A DNA stretch of 64,000 nt from Cryptomeria japonica (lineage: Eukaryota; Streptophyta; Pinopsida; Cupressales; Cupressaceae): positions 147,244,849-147,308,848 of the forward strand of contig NC_081410.1 of NCBI RefSeq assembly GCF_030272615.1, written 5' to 3'. This document shows, one piece after another, positions 24,191 to 36,028 of the stretch; position 1 is the first letter of the stretch, and each line of letters starts with the position of its first letter. Below the pieces are notes generated by a model. It did not search any database, was not told where the DNA came from, and saw only the letters and a list, made by a program, of their open reading frames with translations. A program made the position numbers and the translations under genes.

Positions 24191-26300
24191 GGCTTAGCTC
24201 CTGGTGTTATAGATAAGTGGTGCATGATCAAATTTGGATCTACCCCTAGCATATCTGCATAAGACCAAGCAAAACTGATTTGCTTTTCTTTGAAGAACTT
24301 GGTGAAGTTAGGTCTTTCTTGTTCTATTAATGACTCTGCTAGATGTATGGTTCTTGTTGTTGCTTCAGTGTTGATGTTGATTGATTGAGTTGGTTTAATC
24401 AAAATTGGTGATCTCTCCTGATAGTGTTCAGGAAGATTGTCAAGTCTCTTATCCTTTAGCACCTCAAGGAGGTTTTCACCATTGGATATGTCCTTTATTT
24501 TTTATTTTTAATGATCTAATACTGTCATTGAATGGTTTTCACCATTAGACTATTTTTTGGTTTTATTCATTTTGCAACTAAGAGACTTGGCACTCTCCTG
24601 ATTGAGAACTTCGTTATGAGTTTCACTAGTGGAACATGTTTCCGAGTTTAGGGAACAAAGGTATTGGACAATAGTGTCATCATCTAGGAAGATAGGTATG
24701 TTGAGTTGTTCAGGTTGTTCCCAATCTATGAGTTTAGGATGTATTAATGGTAAGGGATCATCTGGAGGGTTAAGGTCTATAGCAATGAGGGTCATGATGG
24801 ATACATTGTCAAAGTTGGCATTAGTGATGTCAAAGTCTATGATGGTACCCTCTTCAGAATCTATTTCACTCGGAACCTAATCGTCCTCACTAGAATCATT
24901 GATATGTTGTGCTCCAACTTCAAATGGTCTAGCTCTTGAACCTTTTCCATCATAGGGTATTGGCATGTAACTTTGGATGATAAGTATCTCCTTTTCATCA
25001 CAAGATATTTCATCAAAGGAATCCCATTCCTACTCATGTGAGTCAGTCTCAGAGCTAGCTTGCGTCTTCTGAATCTATTCATATAAATTCTAAGTAGTCT
25101 CCTCCCTTTTGATAGCAAGATCCTCTTGTTGTCATTCATCTTCTTCTTCCTTTTGTTTGTGGATTTTTTCTTTTGTTGCTTGTTTTTGTATCAATTCTAG
25201 TTCCCGTGCTGAACTTTTGTTTGGTTGATAATGTTGTTGTTGATCCTATGGTTGATTGTGTGATACATAGCCTAGGCCTAATTTGTCCTTGGCTTGTTGT
25301 GAATGAGGTTGAATTGGTTCTATGATGCCTTCCTATTGTTTGATGATAGGGTCTTTTCCTGAGTATCCCATCCTTTACATGATTTTGAATCCATTACCAT
25401 ATTATTTCGTTTGGAGATTGATATCAATAATTGATGCTTGTGTGTTTTCATCATCTTTATATAACCAATTCAGGACATCCTTGTCCTATATTTCATCAGC
25501 TAGTGTTCCTACTTGAGTGAACATACCATCAAACATTTTGATAGGTTGTGAAGATTGTTGTCTTGAAGTTGATGGTTGTCCATGAGACCTTGGTGAAATT
25601 GGCAATTGTGATAGACATAGGGATTCAAAAGAGTATTCTCCCATGCCTTTTTCTTTCAACTTCATACTTTTCTCAAAATCTATAAATAGAGACTTGAGTT
25701 GTTCCTGACTATTTGATGATGTGGAAGTAAGGACCTCCCTGTTGTGTGGTACAAGAACATTCTGAACTTCTTTGAGATTATTACAGTACTGAAAAGTGTT
25801 TGTGTCTACTGTGATGGAAATTTGTTGTCCATCTTTTGGGAATTTCAGGTACTAATGATAAGTAGAGAGTATTGCTTGCATTTCATGGATCCAAGGATGA
25901 CCCAAAATTATATTATAAGATAAGTCTATGTCCAAGACTTGGCATAGAGTATCTATTTGAACTGGTCCTACTTGAATAGGTAATACCACGAGTCCTTTTG
26001 ATGATCTTTCTTCATCATCATATGCTTTGATTGTTATATTTTCTTAAGATCAATTGTTATTTCTGAGAAACCCAAATCACGGTAAGTTTTAGAGTGCAAA
26101 TATTTAGATTGACTTCTCCATCTATTAGTACTCGTTTCACTTGATGTTTATAGACCAGGACTTCAATATGGAGTGGAGTATTATGCGGATGATTTAGAGA
26201 GACATCATCATGTTCTAAGAATGATATATTATGAGGTACGGTTAAATGTCCCACCATGGCTTAGAATCGGTCAATATCAAGGTTATTTGGAATAGTAGTG
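24190..26300 (-). pseudogene. Gypsy-A protease and linker to RT
   Basis: The block VLIDGEVNLNICTL (26057-26257) corresponds to the aspartic protease signature of this lineage (usually VLIDGG..LNI). The Asp is kept. From there to 24190 the polyprotein linker is present in pieces: an acidic part (24550-24795), then PGAKPFK just before RT at 24181. Many stops are present. Confidence 0.75.
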
Positions 26301-26499
26301 TCAACAAGAGATCTTTCATAGATATCCTTGTGGGTGGGTGAGATCTTGCGAAGCTCTAATAGGATATGTGAGTTGGTGCCTTCTTCAATTGATCTACCAA
26401 GTTGTATTGAGCATCTAAAGGTGTTATTGTTTTGGAGGCACTCCCTTTCAATACATATCTAGATTTGGCTCATTTATTGGGACATGTTCTTAATTGTCT

Positions 26500-28170
26500 T
26501 TGATCTTAATGACATTGACCTGATTGTCAGATGTCAATATTTGATTGATAACATTGGTCTACACATGATTGATACAGGCCCCTTTGTTGTTTGATGATGA
26601 TGTGCCTTTGTCATAATTTGGAAGTGTATTTTTGAAGGCCTCGCGATCATCATTGGTTTTGTGACCGTCTACCATTATGTCATCATTATCTACCAAATCT
26701 TGAACTAAATTCTTTAACCTTAGGAAATCATTTGTGTGATACCCTTTATTTCTATGATATTCATAGTAGTGCATGTCATTCCACCATGATGTTTTTACTC
26801 GAGGCTCAAAGTCCCTTGTGTTTGGCAATGTAATAAGTTTATTTGCCAATAGTCCTCAAAATGTTGATTCAAGGGTTTGTCCTAAAGGTTTGGACTTCCA
26901 TCGATATGGTGTTGGTTTTGCGTTAGTGTTGTTTCCTTGATTGTTGTTCCCTTGGTTGATGTTTCCTTGATTGTTTGTTCCTAGATTGTTGGGTCTTTGG
27001 TTGGTATTTCCTTGAGTGTTGGTTGGTGGAGTAACACTAGATAAGTTTAACACTGGTTGTTTTGCTTTGACATTGTCTACTACACCATCATTGACAACAT
27101 TCTTGTTTCTTCTTCAAAATTTAGACTTGTCTGAGTTGTTGTAGTTGAATTTTTATAGTTGTTGTTTGATGAACTAGCACCTTCTTTAGAGAACTTCAAA
27201 GTTCCTCTTTTGATTGAGGCTTCTTCTATCTAGATGCCTTTTTTGATCAACTTTTTAAAACCACGTAGACATTGTAGTTTAAGTCGATAGCTCATCTCGT
27301 CATTAAGATTGTCTATGAACATTTTCATTTTCTCTTTTTTAGGTATAGTTCAGGGATATCTAGAGATCAATCTTCTCCATCTTTTCAAGAACATCATGAA
27401 TGATTCATTGTTCTTCTATTTTGTGTTGCAAAGATCAAGCATGGTAACCTAGTATTGAATGGTATAAGAATATTGGGAAACAAACTTGTTCAAACTCCTC
27501 AAATGATTAGATGGGAAGTGTGATTTTTGAAATCCATTCCATCATTTGTCCCCCTAGGCTCCTTGGAAATAACCTCATCATGTAAGTGTCATTGTGGGAA
27601 AACTCCAAGCTCATAGTGCAAAATTCCCTTACGTGATCATGAGGATCATTTTTACCATTGTATTTGTCATACTTTGGTATTTCAGAGTTAGGTGAGAATA
27701 GTGTCATGTTCAGACTTCGATCAAATGGATAAGGACAAATATCCTTTAAGGAATATCACGTGTAGTTCCTTGTTGCATGTCTTCCATTTGTTTTTGAAGT
27801 GCTTGTAGTTGTTGTGTGAGCATAGCGAGAGGATTGTTTCCAATATTAGTATCCCGATGGTTGATGTCACCTTGATTATTAGTGTCGCCTTGATCATTAG
27901 TATCGCTATGATCATGTGTATTGTCATGATCAGTTTCAAAGGCGCGTGCTCTTAGTTTGTTTTGGTGCTTTCATGTCAAAATCCTCAAGGATTTTGATAC
28001 CTTTACTAGATAGCAAGAGGAAGTATTTATGTTTGTCAGTTTCGATGAGTTTTTCAAGAAGTTTGTGTAGGTCAGGGTCTTGTTGTGCCTCCTAAATAAC
28101 TTCATATGTTGTTTATTCTTTGTCCAGATTTAGGTAGTTTTTCCAAGTGTTAACTTCTCTACGTCCCATG
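26500..28170 (-). pseudogene. Gypsy-A gag
   Basis: PKYDKYNGKNDPHDHVREF and MMRLFPRSLGGQMMEW at 27507-27707 are typical gypsy gag core blocks. Upstream, a stretch rich in DT, NQG and QQLQALQKQMEDMQ (about 27750-27940, in a frame different from the longest ORF) is the N-terminal part. Downstream, 26559-27053 has Asn/Gly/Gln repeats and a YHRNKGYHTNDF block. Several frameshifts are present. Confidence 0.8.
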
Positions 28171-31162
28171 CTTGATTTCGGCTCTTCTTCCCACTCGATG
28201 GTTTTTATAGGATCATGTACGCGTGGGCATGACTCAAGTTGATTCAATAAATAATTTTATCTACAAGTAAGTAAGACAAATTGACCCTTCCACTAAATTT
28301 GATATCTTGTGATAGTGCTGACCTTTGCATGAAGGCATGTGCTTTCAAGGATTCTTCATCAAAATCAGTATTTTTACCATGGAGATAATCACAGAAATGA
28401 TGTAAAAATATCCTATGTTTTAGAAAGATTTTGTGGTTGATATAGAGGAACTTGTTTTTCTTCAAGATCTTCTTCTGACTAGGTTGTCTGCTTTTTAAAC
28501 TATTTTTCAGACAAGGATGCTTCTTCTTCATGTGTTGAAGAATGGTCATGCAAGTGATAAAATTTTCGGTTGTGAGATTGATTGGATGAATATGTTTTGA
28601 TCTCTAAGTCTACTCAGTTGAATAGAAGGTTTGATATGCCCCTATTGATATGACTAAGCATGTCAAATGATATGATAAAAGCTTCCTGCTATTGGAAACT
28701 AGACGGATTTGACTAACTTGGAAAGTTAACTTGGTATTTTTATTCTTGAAGCATACCTTACAATTCGATAACCAGAGTCACTGATGTCATACATTGATGT
28801 TTGTTCCCCTTGATAATTCCTTTTTCAAAATGGCAGGCAAAAAAGCGACCGCTGACTATGACAAGGGCGAAAATCGGTGTGCCCTGTCATCGATCGAAAC
28901 AAGAGAAATATTCGATCGGGGAAAGCCACTTGTTAGGAAGAGCAAGATGATCCGTCCCAGGTTGATTTGAAACTTGTGATCACTAGTTGATACCTCTTTG
29001 ATTTGGAAGATGAAAATCTGCTTGTGATAGTTGAAAATGAAAGTCCTCATAAAAGGGTATTTAGATCTGTTTTTGGATTCTGAGAATCTTTGTTGGATAA
29101 GCCTCTATTTTAATTGTGCTAATCAAATGCACTACAGGATTTTTCAAATGCACCACAGGATTATTCAAATGTGCCATAGAATGTTTCCTATGCACCACTA
29201 TTTGGGTTGAATGCGCTACAGGTTTATTCAAATGCGCCACATAATGTTTCCTATGTGCCACTTTTGGGGTTGAATGTGCTACATGATGTTTTACATGTGC
29301 CATAGGTTTATTCAAATGCACCACATCATGTTTCCTATGTGCCACTTTTTGGGTTGAATGTGCTACAAGATGTTTTATATTTGCCATAGGTTTATTCAAA
29401 TGCGCTATTTTGTGTTTTGCCTGATTTTGACTTAAGTTTTGAACTAATTCTGGATGTTTTGATTTTATTGCAAGATATTTTAGGAATTATGACAAAAATA
29501 CACAGCAAGCATGAAGACAATGGTCATTCTAATTCTAAACATTTGAGTGTATGTTTTTTTTAGGATGTGTTCAAATCCTCGATGTTTTCATTGGTTTACA
29601 CACAAGAAAAACACACCAAGTAGACTCTTTAATTAAGGGTTATCAATAATACCATAGCCCGCATCTAGATACTCCTTCAGCTCAAATATTTGTGTCACCC
29701 CCTAGAGGGCACCCATTTTTTCCCTTTGTCTAGAAATTAACTCAAAGAGGATTGCTCCTCAATTGAATCATTATCCTGGGAGATATATCGTGAGTGTTTT
29801 GGGGGTGGATTATTCCCCACCCTTGCACTATGATATTATTAATGTCTGCATATTGAATCGACAAGGTTTCTATTTCTAAAGTTTGTAATTAGGGCGCTTA
29901 TGTTTGGTCTTCAGTGATAAACTCCCTCGGGAGGCTTCCCAATCTTTAAAACAAAGGCTTTACATATCTCAAGGATACTGGGGGAAGAATAATCACTGAG
30001 AAAAACTGTTGGAGGGGATTTTCATCAGCCTCCACATTTGATTATAGTGGGTTCAAATACTTTGCCAAAATTCTTTCCCCACTTAGGTCGTTCCCTTCTC
30101 ACTGACCCCCTCAAGGCAACTCGGGAAGGCAGACCCTCTAAAGGTTTTAATTGCTTGAAATGAAATAAAGCATGAAGGAGTGAGTCTGGATTTTTGGTCA
30201 CCCAATTAAGGGGAGAGCATATACCTTTCATTCAAGACAAAGAAAACAATGATTAATTTTAAACCTTCATGGAAATTGTTTTCTAAATCCTAATTGGAGA
30301 TGTTGCTCCAATCAAACATGGTGTTCTTTTTACCCACAAAGCAATGATTTTCTAAACTAGGAAAATGAAATCATGGTCAATGAAAATGAAAAACAATTTG
30401 CAAAATTGACAATTGGATTCTTCTTTTTACTTGCAACAAAAAGTATGGATTGTTCTTTTTAGACTTTGCACAAAAAAGAGATTTGTCTTGTTCTTTTTAA
30501 ACCCAAAAATAGGTTATCTCCCTAACTTACAAAATGAAAGATTTTGAATTGTTGTTCTTTTTAACCTTGCAAGTGTGATTCATTTTAAACTCAAAAACAC
30601 TAGTGAAATTCTTTTTAAACCCAAAAAGAAAGTATGAGGTTCTTTTTACTTGCTAAAAATAAGTGAATTATTTTTAATCCAACCTTGAAAAAGTTAGTTT
30701 AACAAAAACAAACTACTCCTTTTGGACCTGCAAAACCACTATTAGAATCCTACAACAAGCCAGATTAGTGAAAACCAATAATCCAACTGAGCTAGACAAG
30801 CCTAATTTTTTGACTCTATTACAAGTTTCCGCTTTGTTGTATATGTGTCACAACAGATAGCGAATGTGCTATGGGAATTTACAAACGCGCCAAAAGAAAC
30901 AGCATATGTCCCACAAAACTATGTATATGCGCTAGAACAGACATTAAATGTGCCTCATAATCAGTCATATGCGCTAGACAATTACTCAAATGTGCTATTA
31001 CGGTTGGCAGATGCGCTAACATATGAGGTGTATGTGCTACAAAATAAGGTATATGTGCTATACTGAGGAAATGTGTGTTTCAATAATTCCTTAGATCATC
31101 CTACGGAAAAAAAGTTAGAAATGTCTAAAAATGGGTTTGAGCCCCACAGTGGGTGCCAAAAA
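28170..31162 (-). other. Gypsy-A 5' leader with two repeat arrays
   Basis: This long leader lies between the 5' LTR and gag. At 29100-29420 and 30850-31070 the motif ATGYGCYACA recurs about every 20-24 bases. At 30300-30700 the stretch TTCTTTTTAAACCCAAAAA and variants recurs about ten times. The repeats create long frames (His/Lys-rich at 29061-29399) that I take as by-products. The primer binding site TGGCACCCACTGTGGGGC is directly inside the LTR (31158-31141). Confidence 0.7.
31141..31158 (-). other. Gypsy-A primer binding site
   Basis: In element sense, TGGCACCCACTGTGGGGC, complementary to a tRNA ending in GCCCCAC.GTGGG.GCCA. From memory this fits plant tRNA-Lys(CUU). It lies four bases inside the 5' LTR. 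Confidence 0.7.
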
Positions 31163-32640
31163 TGTATGCCTAGAAGTGTGGAGTCATACAAATGAGAAAA
31201 CAAGTCAAGCACACCAATGAAACATTATGTTAGAGGATTGAAATCATAAAAACAAGCAAATGAAACCAAACTCTAAGCATGTCCCATTGTCCTCTATCTC
31301 CAAGGATCCCTTAGATTCAAGGTGGCTCTTAGCTTGGAAGAGAACTTGATCTTGGGATGACTACTCAAAGAATGAGAGATAGTTTATGATCTAAGATCTA
31401 AATGAATGCAACTAAGATCTTAGTGATGTGCTATGGATATGAAACTTGATATGGTGCAAGATAACAAGATTAGTATGATATTAAGCTAGCATGAGTATGA
31501 TATGAAGATGGTTGAACTAGAATGGAGATTGAACTAACATGATATGCTAAAACATGATAAAAATCCATGTTATGATTGTATTCAAATGATCTAAAATGCT
31601 TATTTTAACAAAGAGAGGAAAAATGCTTAGTATTATGTGACTATAGTGTAGATACATGAAAACTTGGATTATGTAAAATGGAGAAAATGGAGCTCTATTT
31701 ATAGAAGAAATGATCAAATGGATGGTCAAGATTGAGTAATCTTAACAAGGGTCGGGATTGAAAGATATTCAATCCTTGTGAGGTTTTCAATTCAATCCTA
31801 GGTTGACAAATGTCACCTTGGGGAGGCTTGAGAGGAGATGTAAGAGGTATTAAATGTTTGAGAAGACATGCTGGTTACCTTAGGAGGTAAGGTCATGGTT
31901 GAGTTAATGGATAACCAATGGATAAAGCTTTTACCCAAAGGGTAAACAATTGTTCAAGGGTTAATAGGATAACTAGGGTCAAAGCAATGAGTGCTTGATG
32001 AGACCCCTAGGTTAGATGGGGGTTTAGTTAGAGGGAAAGTCTCTAACCATGGGTGAAGTTGGATTAACCATTAATGGTTAGGGAGACTTTGGAGACAAAT
32101 TTGGGGAACTCAACAAGTTAACTTGTTCAAGAGATAAAGTCTTTAATGCATTTAGAAGACTTTCTTCCAAATTTGGAGAAGTGACTTCCCCAAATTTAGG
32201 GATGTGACATGATAGAAGGATTAAAGGCTAGTTAAGTGGGATTAGAGGGGTTCTAGAAGAATGCTTAGGATGCAAGAGGGAGATATTAGCATTTTAATTA
32301 AATTAAAATATTTTATTTAAACTAAAATGGATGCAGCTTGCATTGTAGGAAAATGCAAGTGGGGGGGTTTATAAATAAATTTGATTTATTTATATGCAAG
32401 GATGATTTTAACTAAATGTAAATTTAATTAAAATGGTGAAAAGGGGATTTAATTAAATAAATAGAATTTATTCAATTAATGGATAGAAAGGGGAATTATT
32501 CAAATGTTGTATTTGATTAATGGTTGGTCTAGAAGAAAAGGGATATATTAAATAAACCTTACTTTAATTTATATGTGGATAAATGATAATTAAACAAATA
32601 AAATTTATTTAATTAAGTGTGCAAGTTTTTGGCGTCTACA
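31163..32640 (-). repeat. Gypsy-A 5' LTR
   Basis: Partner of 8531-10029. It ends GGCGTCTACA and is followed not by a TSD but by 21 bases of filler and then the 36-bp repeat. Confidence 0.93.
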
Positions 32641-32697
32641 TTATAGTCACATAACACTACTGATAGATGTTATTCTTTTCCTCTCATTTTAGGAAAG
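32641..32697 (+). repeat. Filler plus 36-bp direct repeat, right copy
   Basis: 32641-32661 is an inverted copy of LTR sequence (see 9001-9025), and 32662-32697 repeats 8495-8530 with one change. Together they make the right junction of Gypsy-A. Confidence 0.88.
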
Positions 32698-32839
32698 AAT
32701 TCACAATAAAGAGCAGTTATAATTCTTACAATTTCTTTGTTAAAAATTAACTTAGAATACAAGAATAATACAATATTGATAAGAAAGAAGCAAAGTTTCC
32801 ATAAAGTTGCAAATTCCTTTGTTGCTTCTCTGGGATGGG

Positions 32840-33410
32840 AAAGAGTGCTCAAGCTCAAAGTCTTAAACTTCATTGTTGTCCTATCAACCTTTTTAACAAA
32901 TTCTTTTGTAACCCAATGTATTAATTAAGAAAATCAAAATAAAGCATAAAGTCTTTAAGTTGATTCTTAACTTCACTTTTGATAATGTTTTTTCTGAAAT
33001 AATAATATGAAGTTCAAAGTCTTCAAGTTATGATTTCCTTTCCAAGAGTACACAATCAAGCACAAAATCTTTTAAGAATAATTTTAGTATATCTCAACTA
33101 AATATAACTTGAAAGTAACAATATGAAGCTCAAAGTCTTCAAAATGATATCACAATCATTTATTGCTAATTCTATTAACAATAGTCAAGATATGACACAA
33201 AGTTCACAAATTAACAATTGCCTCTATTCTTTAACAATATTCTCTCAACACACCTTTATTTGAGTAAGAAAAGAATCTATAATAAAAATAATATAAGTAC
33301 ACTCTCACCACAAACCACAAATTAATCCAACACAAAGTCTAGATGCCAAAGCTTTCCTCTTATTTCATCAAGTTTGTAAATCACAATAGGAACACAAAGT
33401 TTCACTTTTT
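32840..33410. repeat. Spaced motif repeat (AAAGTCTTCAA)
   Basis: CACAAAGTCTT or CTCAAAGTCTTCAA and variants recur near 32850, 32947, 33012, 33062, 33127, 33198, 33338 and 33392, spaced 50-140 bases. I see no gene here. It lies just downstream of the unknown minus-strand ORF. Confidence 0.5.
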
Positions 33411-33476
33411 CACTTCACTTCGACAAAGTTTTGACATATAAAGTAAAGATAATAGATCCCTATTACAATGAGAAAC

Positions 33477-33479
<3 letters not shown>

Positions 33480-33561
<82 letters not shown>
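33480..33561. repeat. (AT)n microsatellite
   Basis: About 41 uninterrupted AT units, followed by GAGAGAGAG. Confidence 0.98.
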
Positions 33562-33570
<9 letters not shown>

Positions 33571-33739
33571 GTGCAACATGAAATTAGGAAAAGTATGACT
33601 AATTCAAAGAAGAGTCCTAATTGACTTGGGACTTGTGCATTGCCTAAGTGCAAAAACTAAATACAAAATGACACTTGAGGTGTCAATGTCTTATTTAAAA
33701 ATGCATCTATTATGAAAATTTCTAAGTGTCACCAAACAC

Positions 33740-36028
33740 TCCATTTTGATCCTACTTCATGAATTCCTCGAACATTTGCAAAACTGATTTCATTTGTTCT
33801 TGACCAGGTCCTTTAGTGTGACTTGTGATGACCTTGACAAGGGTGATAAAATATCTGAGGCTTGCATAGAATTTCTTATACTTCTTGAGAAGCAAGGCTA
33901 GATCATCCAGATTTAGTTGGATATCCACCATCTTATCAATAGAGGATAAATGTGAGAAAGCTTGTTTATCAACCTCTTCACCAATTAGTAAACTGAACTC
34001 TTTGATGATGACATATTCATGAAGGGTTTTTGGTTCTCATCGAGGAAAGTGCAAGAAAGATTTGATATCTTCTCAATGATGTCTTGTCCTTTGTCATTAC
34101 ATTCTTTTTGTGCTTTCCTCAAATCCTTGATTAGCATCTCAATTGTGTTCATCTGATGTTCCAGAATCTCTCTTTGTTCAATGTACATTTCCCTTGAAGG
34201 GATCACTTCATTTTCAACTAGAACATCCAACTGAAAATCTTCTAACTTCAACCAAGAGTCGAAGTCCTTCTCATGTGCTTCCAATTTATTAGAAAATAAA
34301 TTCAATTTTTTATCAATTTCAATTTTTACCTCCTCCAAGTTGTTTACAAGAGTGACTGTTGAATATAGGATATGAGTCCCCTGGCTCAACAATCTATCCA
34401 TCCATTCGCCAACTGTTCTCCCATGAGAATTTACCTGTTCAACTTGTTTAACAACTTTCTCATCCACGGAAGAAGTGACCGACTCAATTACATCTGATGA
34501 TTTGGTAATTTTGATCAAGACCTTTGTGAGTTGATCAACTTGTTTCTTCAAGTTATATTTCTTAACTTAATTCTCTTCGTTGAACATCACCACAAGATGT
34601 TGGAAAAAAGTTTGAAGCATCTTCAATTGCATCCTCGTGTGCTTTTTTTCCCAAATAAATTCTTTTAATGATATAATCAATAGACTGCACCATATCCAAG
34701 TCTGTGTCTGGAGGAGGAATAGCCATTTCCACATACTTGTTCTTTGATTGATTTATTCTCAATATAGATAGAGTCTTAGCTTTCTTTGTGACCTTGGGCT
34801 CAACATGCACCAATTTATTAAAATCAAAATCATTCAAAGATACAGCTTGCTTTTTTCTCTTGGGAGTGCTAGAAACTAACCAAGGTGGCAATCATGAATT
34901 TTCATCTACTCTAGTAGTCAAAACTTGTGTAGCCAATTCCTATGACTAAACACTAGTAGTAACAATGGGTGAAGTTAAGGTAACAATGACAGGTGGATTT
35001 GATATGGTAGAAACCTATGGAGGAATTTGGGTTCCTGACATAAAAGTTTCAAAATCTTCCAACATAGAAGAAGTGGCCTCAAACAAATTGGAAAGAAAAA
35101 TAGTATCAAGGTTTTCACAAGGTGTATCAAGGGAAGATTCACTTGTGGAAGTGGAAGGAATAACATGAATTTTAGGAGCTTGAGATGGAAATGACACAGT
35201 GGAACCCAAAAGAATGGTATCAGTAACCAAGACTGAAGTAGTACCTGTGATATCACATGATGTAGAACACCTTCGTGTGTCTCTTGAGACTAGGAAGTAC
35301 TTGGGATTTCAAGTAATCCCTCCTCATCAAACTCTCCTTCCTCTTGTTCCTGCTCATTCTCTAGTTCTTCTTCTTCTTCTTGCTATTTTTCACTTTCATT
35401 TTCTTCTTCTTCTCCTTCAACTTCATCATGGACTTGAGTCTCTCGAGTTAAAGACTCAACTTGACTTTCACCTTTTCCAATGGTAAACTTGAATTTCAGA
35501 CCTTTAGGAGTTATAGGATCCTGTTTATTTTTGGTCCTTAACTCAGAAGTATTTCCTTTAGGCCCTGCAACATCCACTTCAAATAATTCAGTTTGAAAAG
35601 GTTTCGGTTGAACACCATGTAAATTTAACCAAGCAATGGTATTATCAAGAATCATTTGGAACTTGGCCATTATAGAAGAATTCTCCTTTTGAACCATTGA
35701 ATGAGAGGTAGAGGTAATCCAACAACTTTGTTTCTCTCATATACAGGATCTAGGATGTCTCCATCCTCTTCGATATTTTCAAGAGCCTCAACAAGATCAA
35801 GATTCTCAATTTTCTCTATTGTCAAATGACGGTATTCCAATCTGCGGACTTCCTCTTTAGTTCTGCAATCTATCCATACATTCTCAATCCAATGGATATG
35901 AGTGTAGTTCTTCTTGATATTATTCTTCATGCCCCTATATTGAAAAAAAATTATGGCTTTGAAGAATCTCATGGGCACTCTCCTTATCTCCTCCTCCATG
36001 GAACAGGCCTTGTAGATGGAATTGATGG
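33740..36028 (-). pseudogene. Unrecognised long ORF relic, downstream part
   Basis: Several adjoining minus-strand frames appear to be one broken protein: 35670-36028 (Lys/Glu-rich, with ENVWIDCRTKEEVRRLEYR), 35383-35697 (KGLKFKFTIGKGESQ, Glu-rich end), 34562-34891 (KRKKQAVSLNDFDFNKL, basic and then PPPDTDLDMVQSIDYIIK) and 33985-34551 (188 residues, heptad-like, likely coiled coil). I do not recognise the family. Codon pattern and length argue for true past coding. It is cut at 36028 by a solo LTR and resumes at 37390. It may be an extra ORF of a retroelement or a host gene relic. Confidence 0.6.

Larger units (their letters stand above)
8531..32640 (-). mobile_element. Gypsy-A: Tat-like Ty3/gypsy retrotransposon holding nested Copia-A
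   Basis: Two LTRs of 1499 and 1478 bp bound the element, which is read on the minus strand (5' LTR on the right). LTR ends are TGTAGACGCC and GGCATACA. The order from 5' to 3' is leader, gag, protease, RT, RNase H, a second RNase H, integrase, an antisense extra ORF, a polypurine tract (AAAGAGGGGCAAAA next to 10029) and the 3' LTR. Two RNase H domains and an antisense ORF between integrase and 3' LTR are the known mark of the Tat lineage. Without Copia-A it is about 16.5 kb. Frames are broken in most domains and the integrase is cut short, so it cannot move by itself. The expected 5-bp TSD is absent; see the 36-bp flank repeat. Confidence 0.85.

Noticed and set aside
29061-29399. 112-residue His/Lys-rich repeat protein
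   Set aside because: The pattern follows the ATGYGCYACA DNA motif array, and the frame is open only because the unit length happens to fit. Not accepted as a gene.
30845-31066. 73-residue plus-strand ORF in the Gypsy-A leader
   Set aside because: It is a by-product of the same short motif array next to the primer site.
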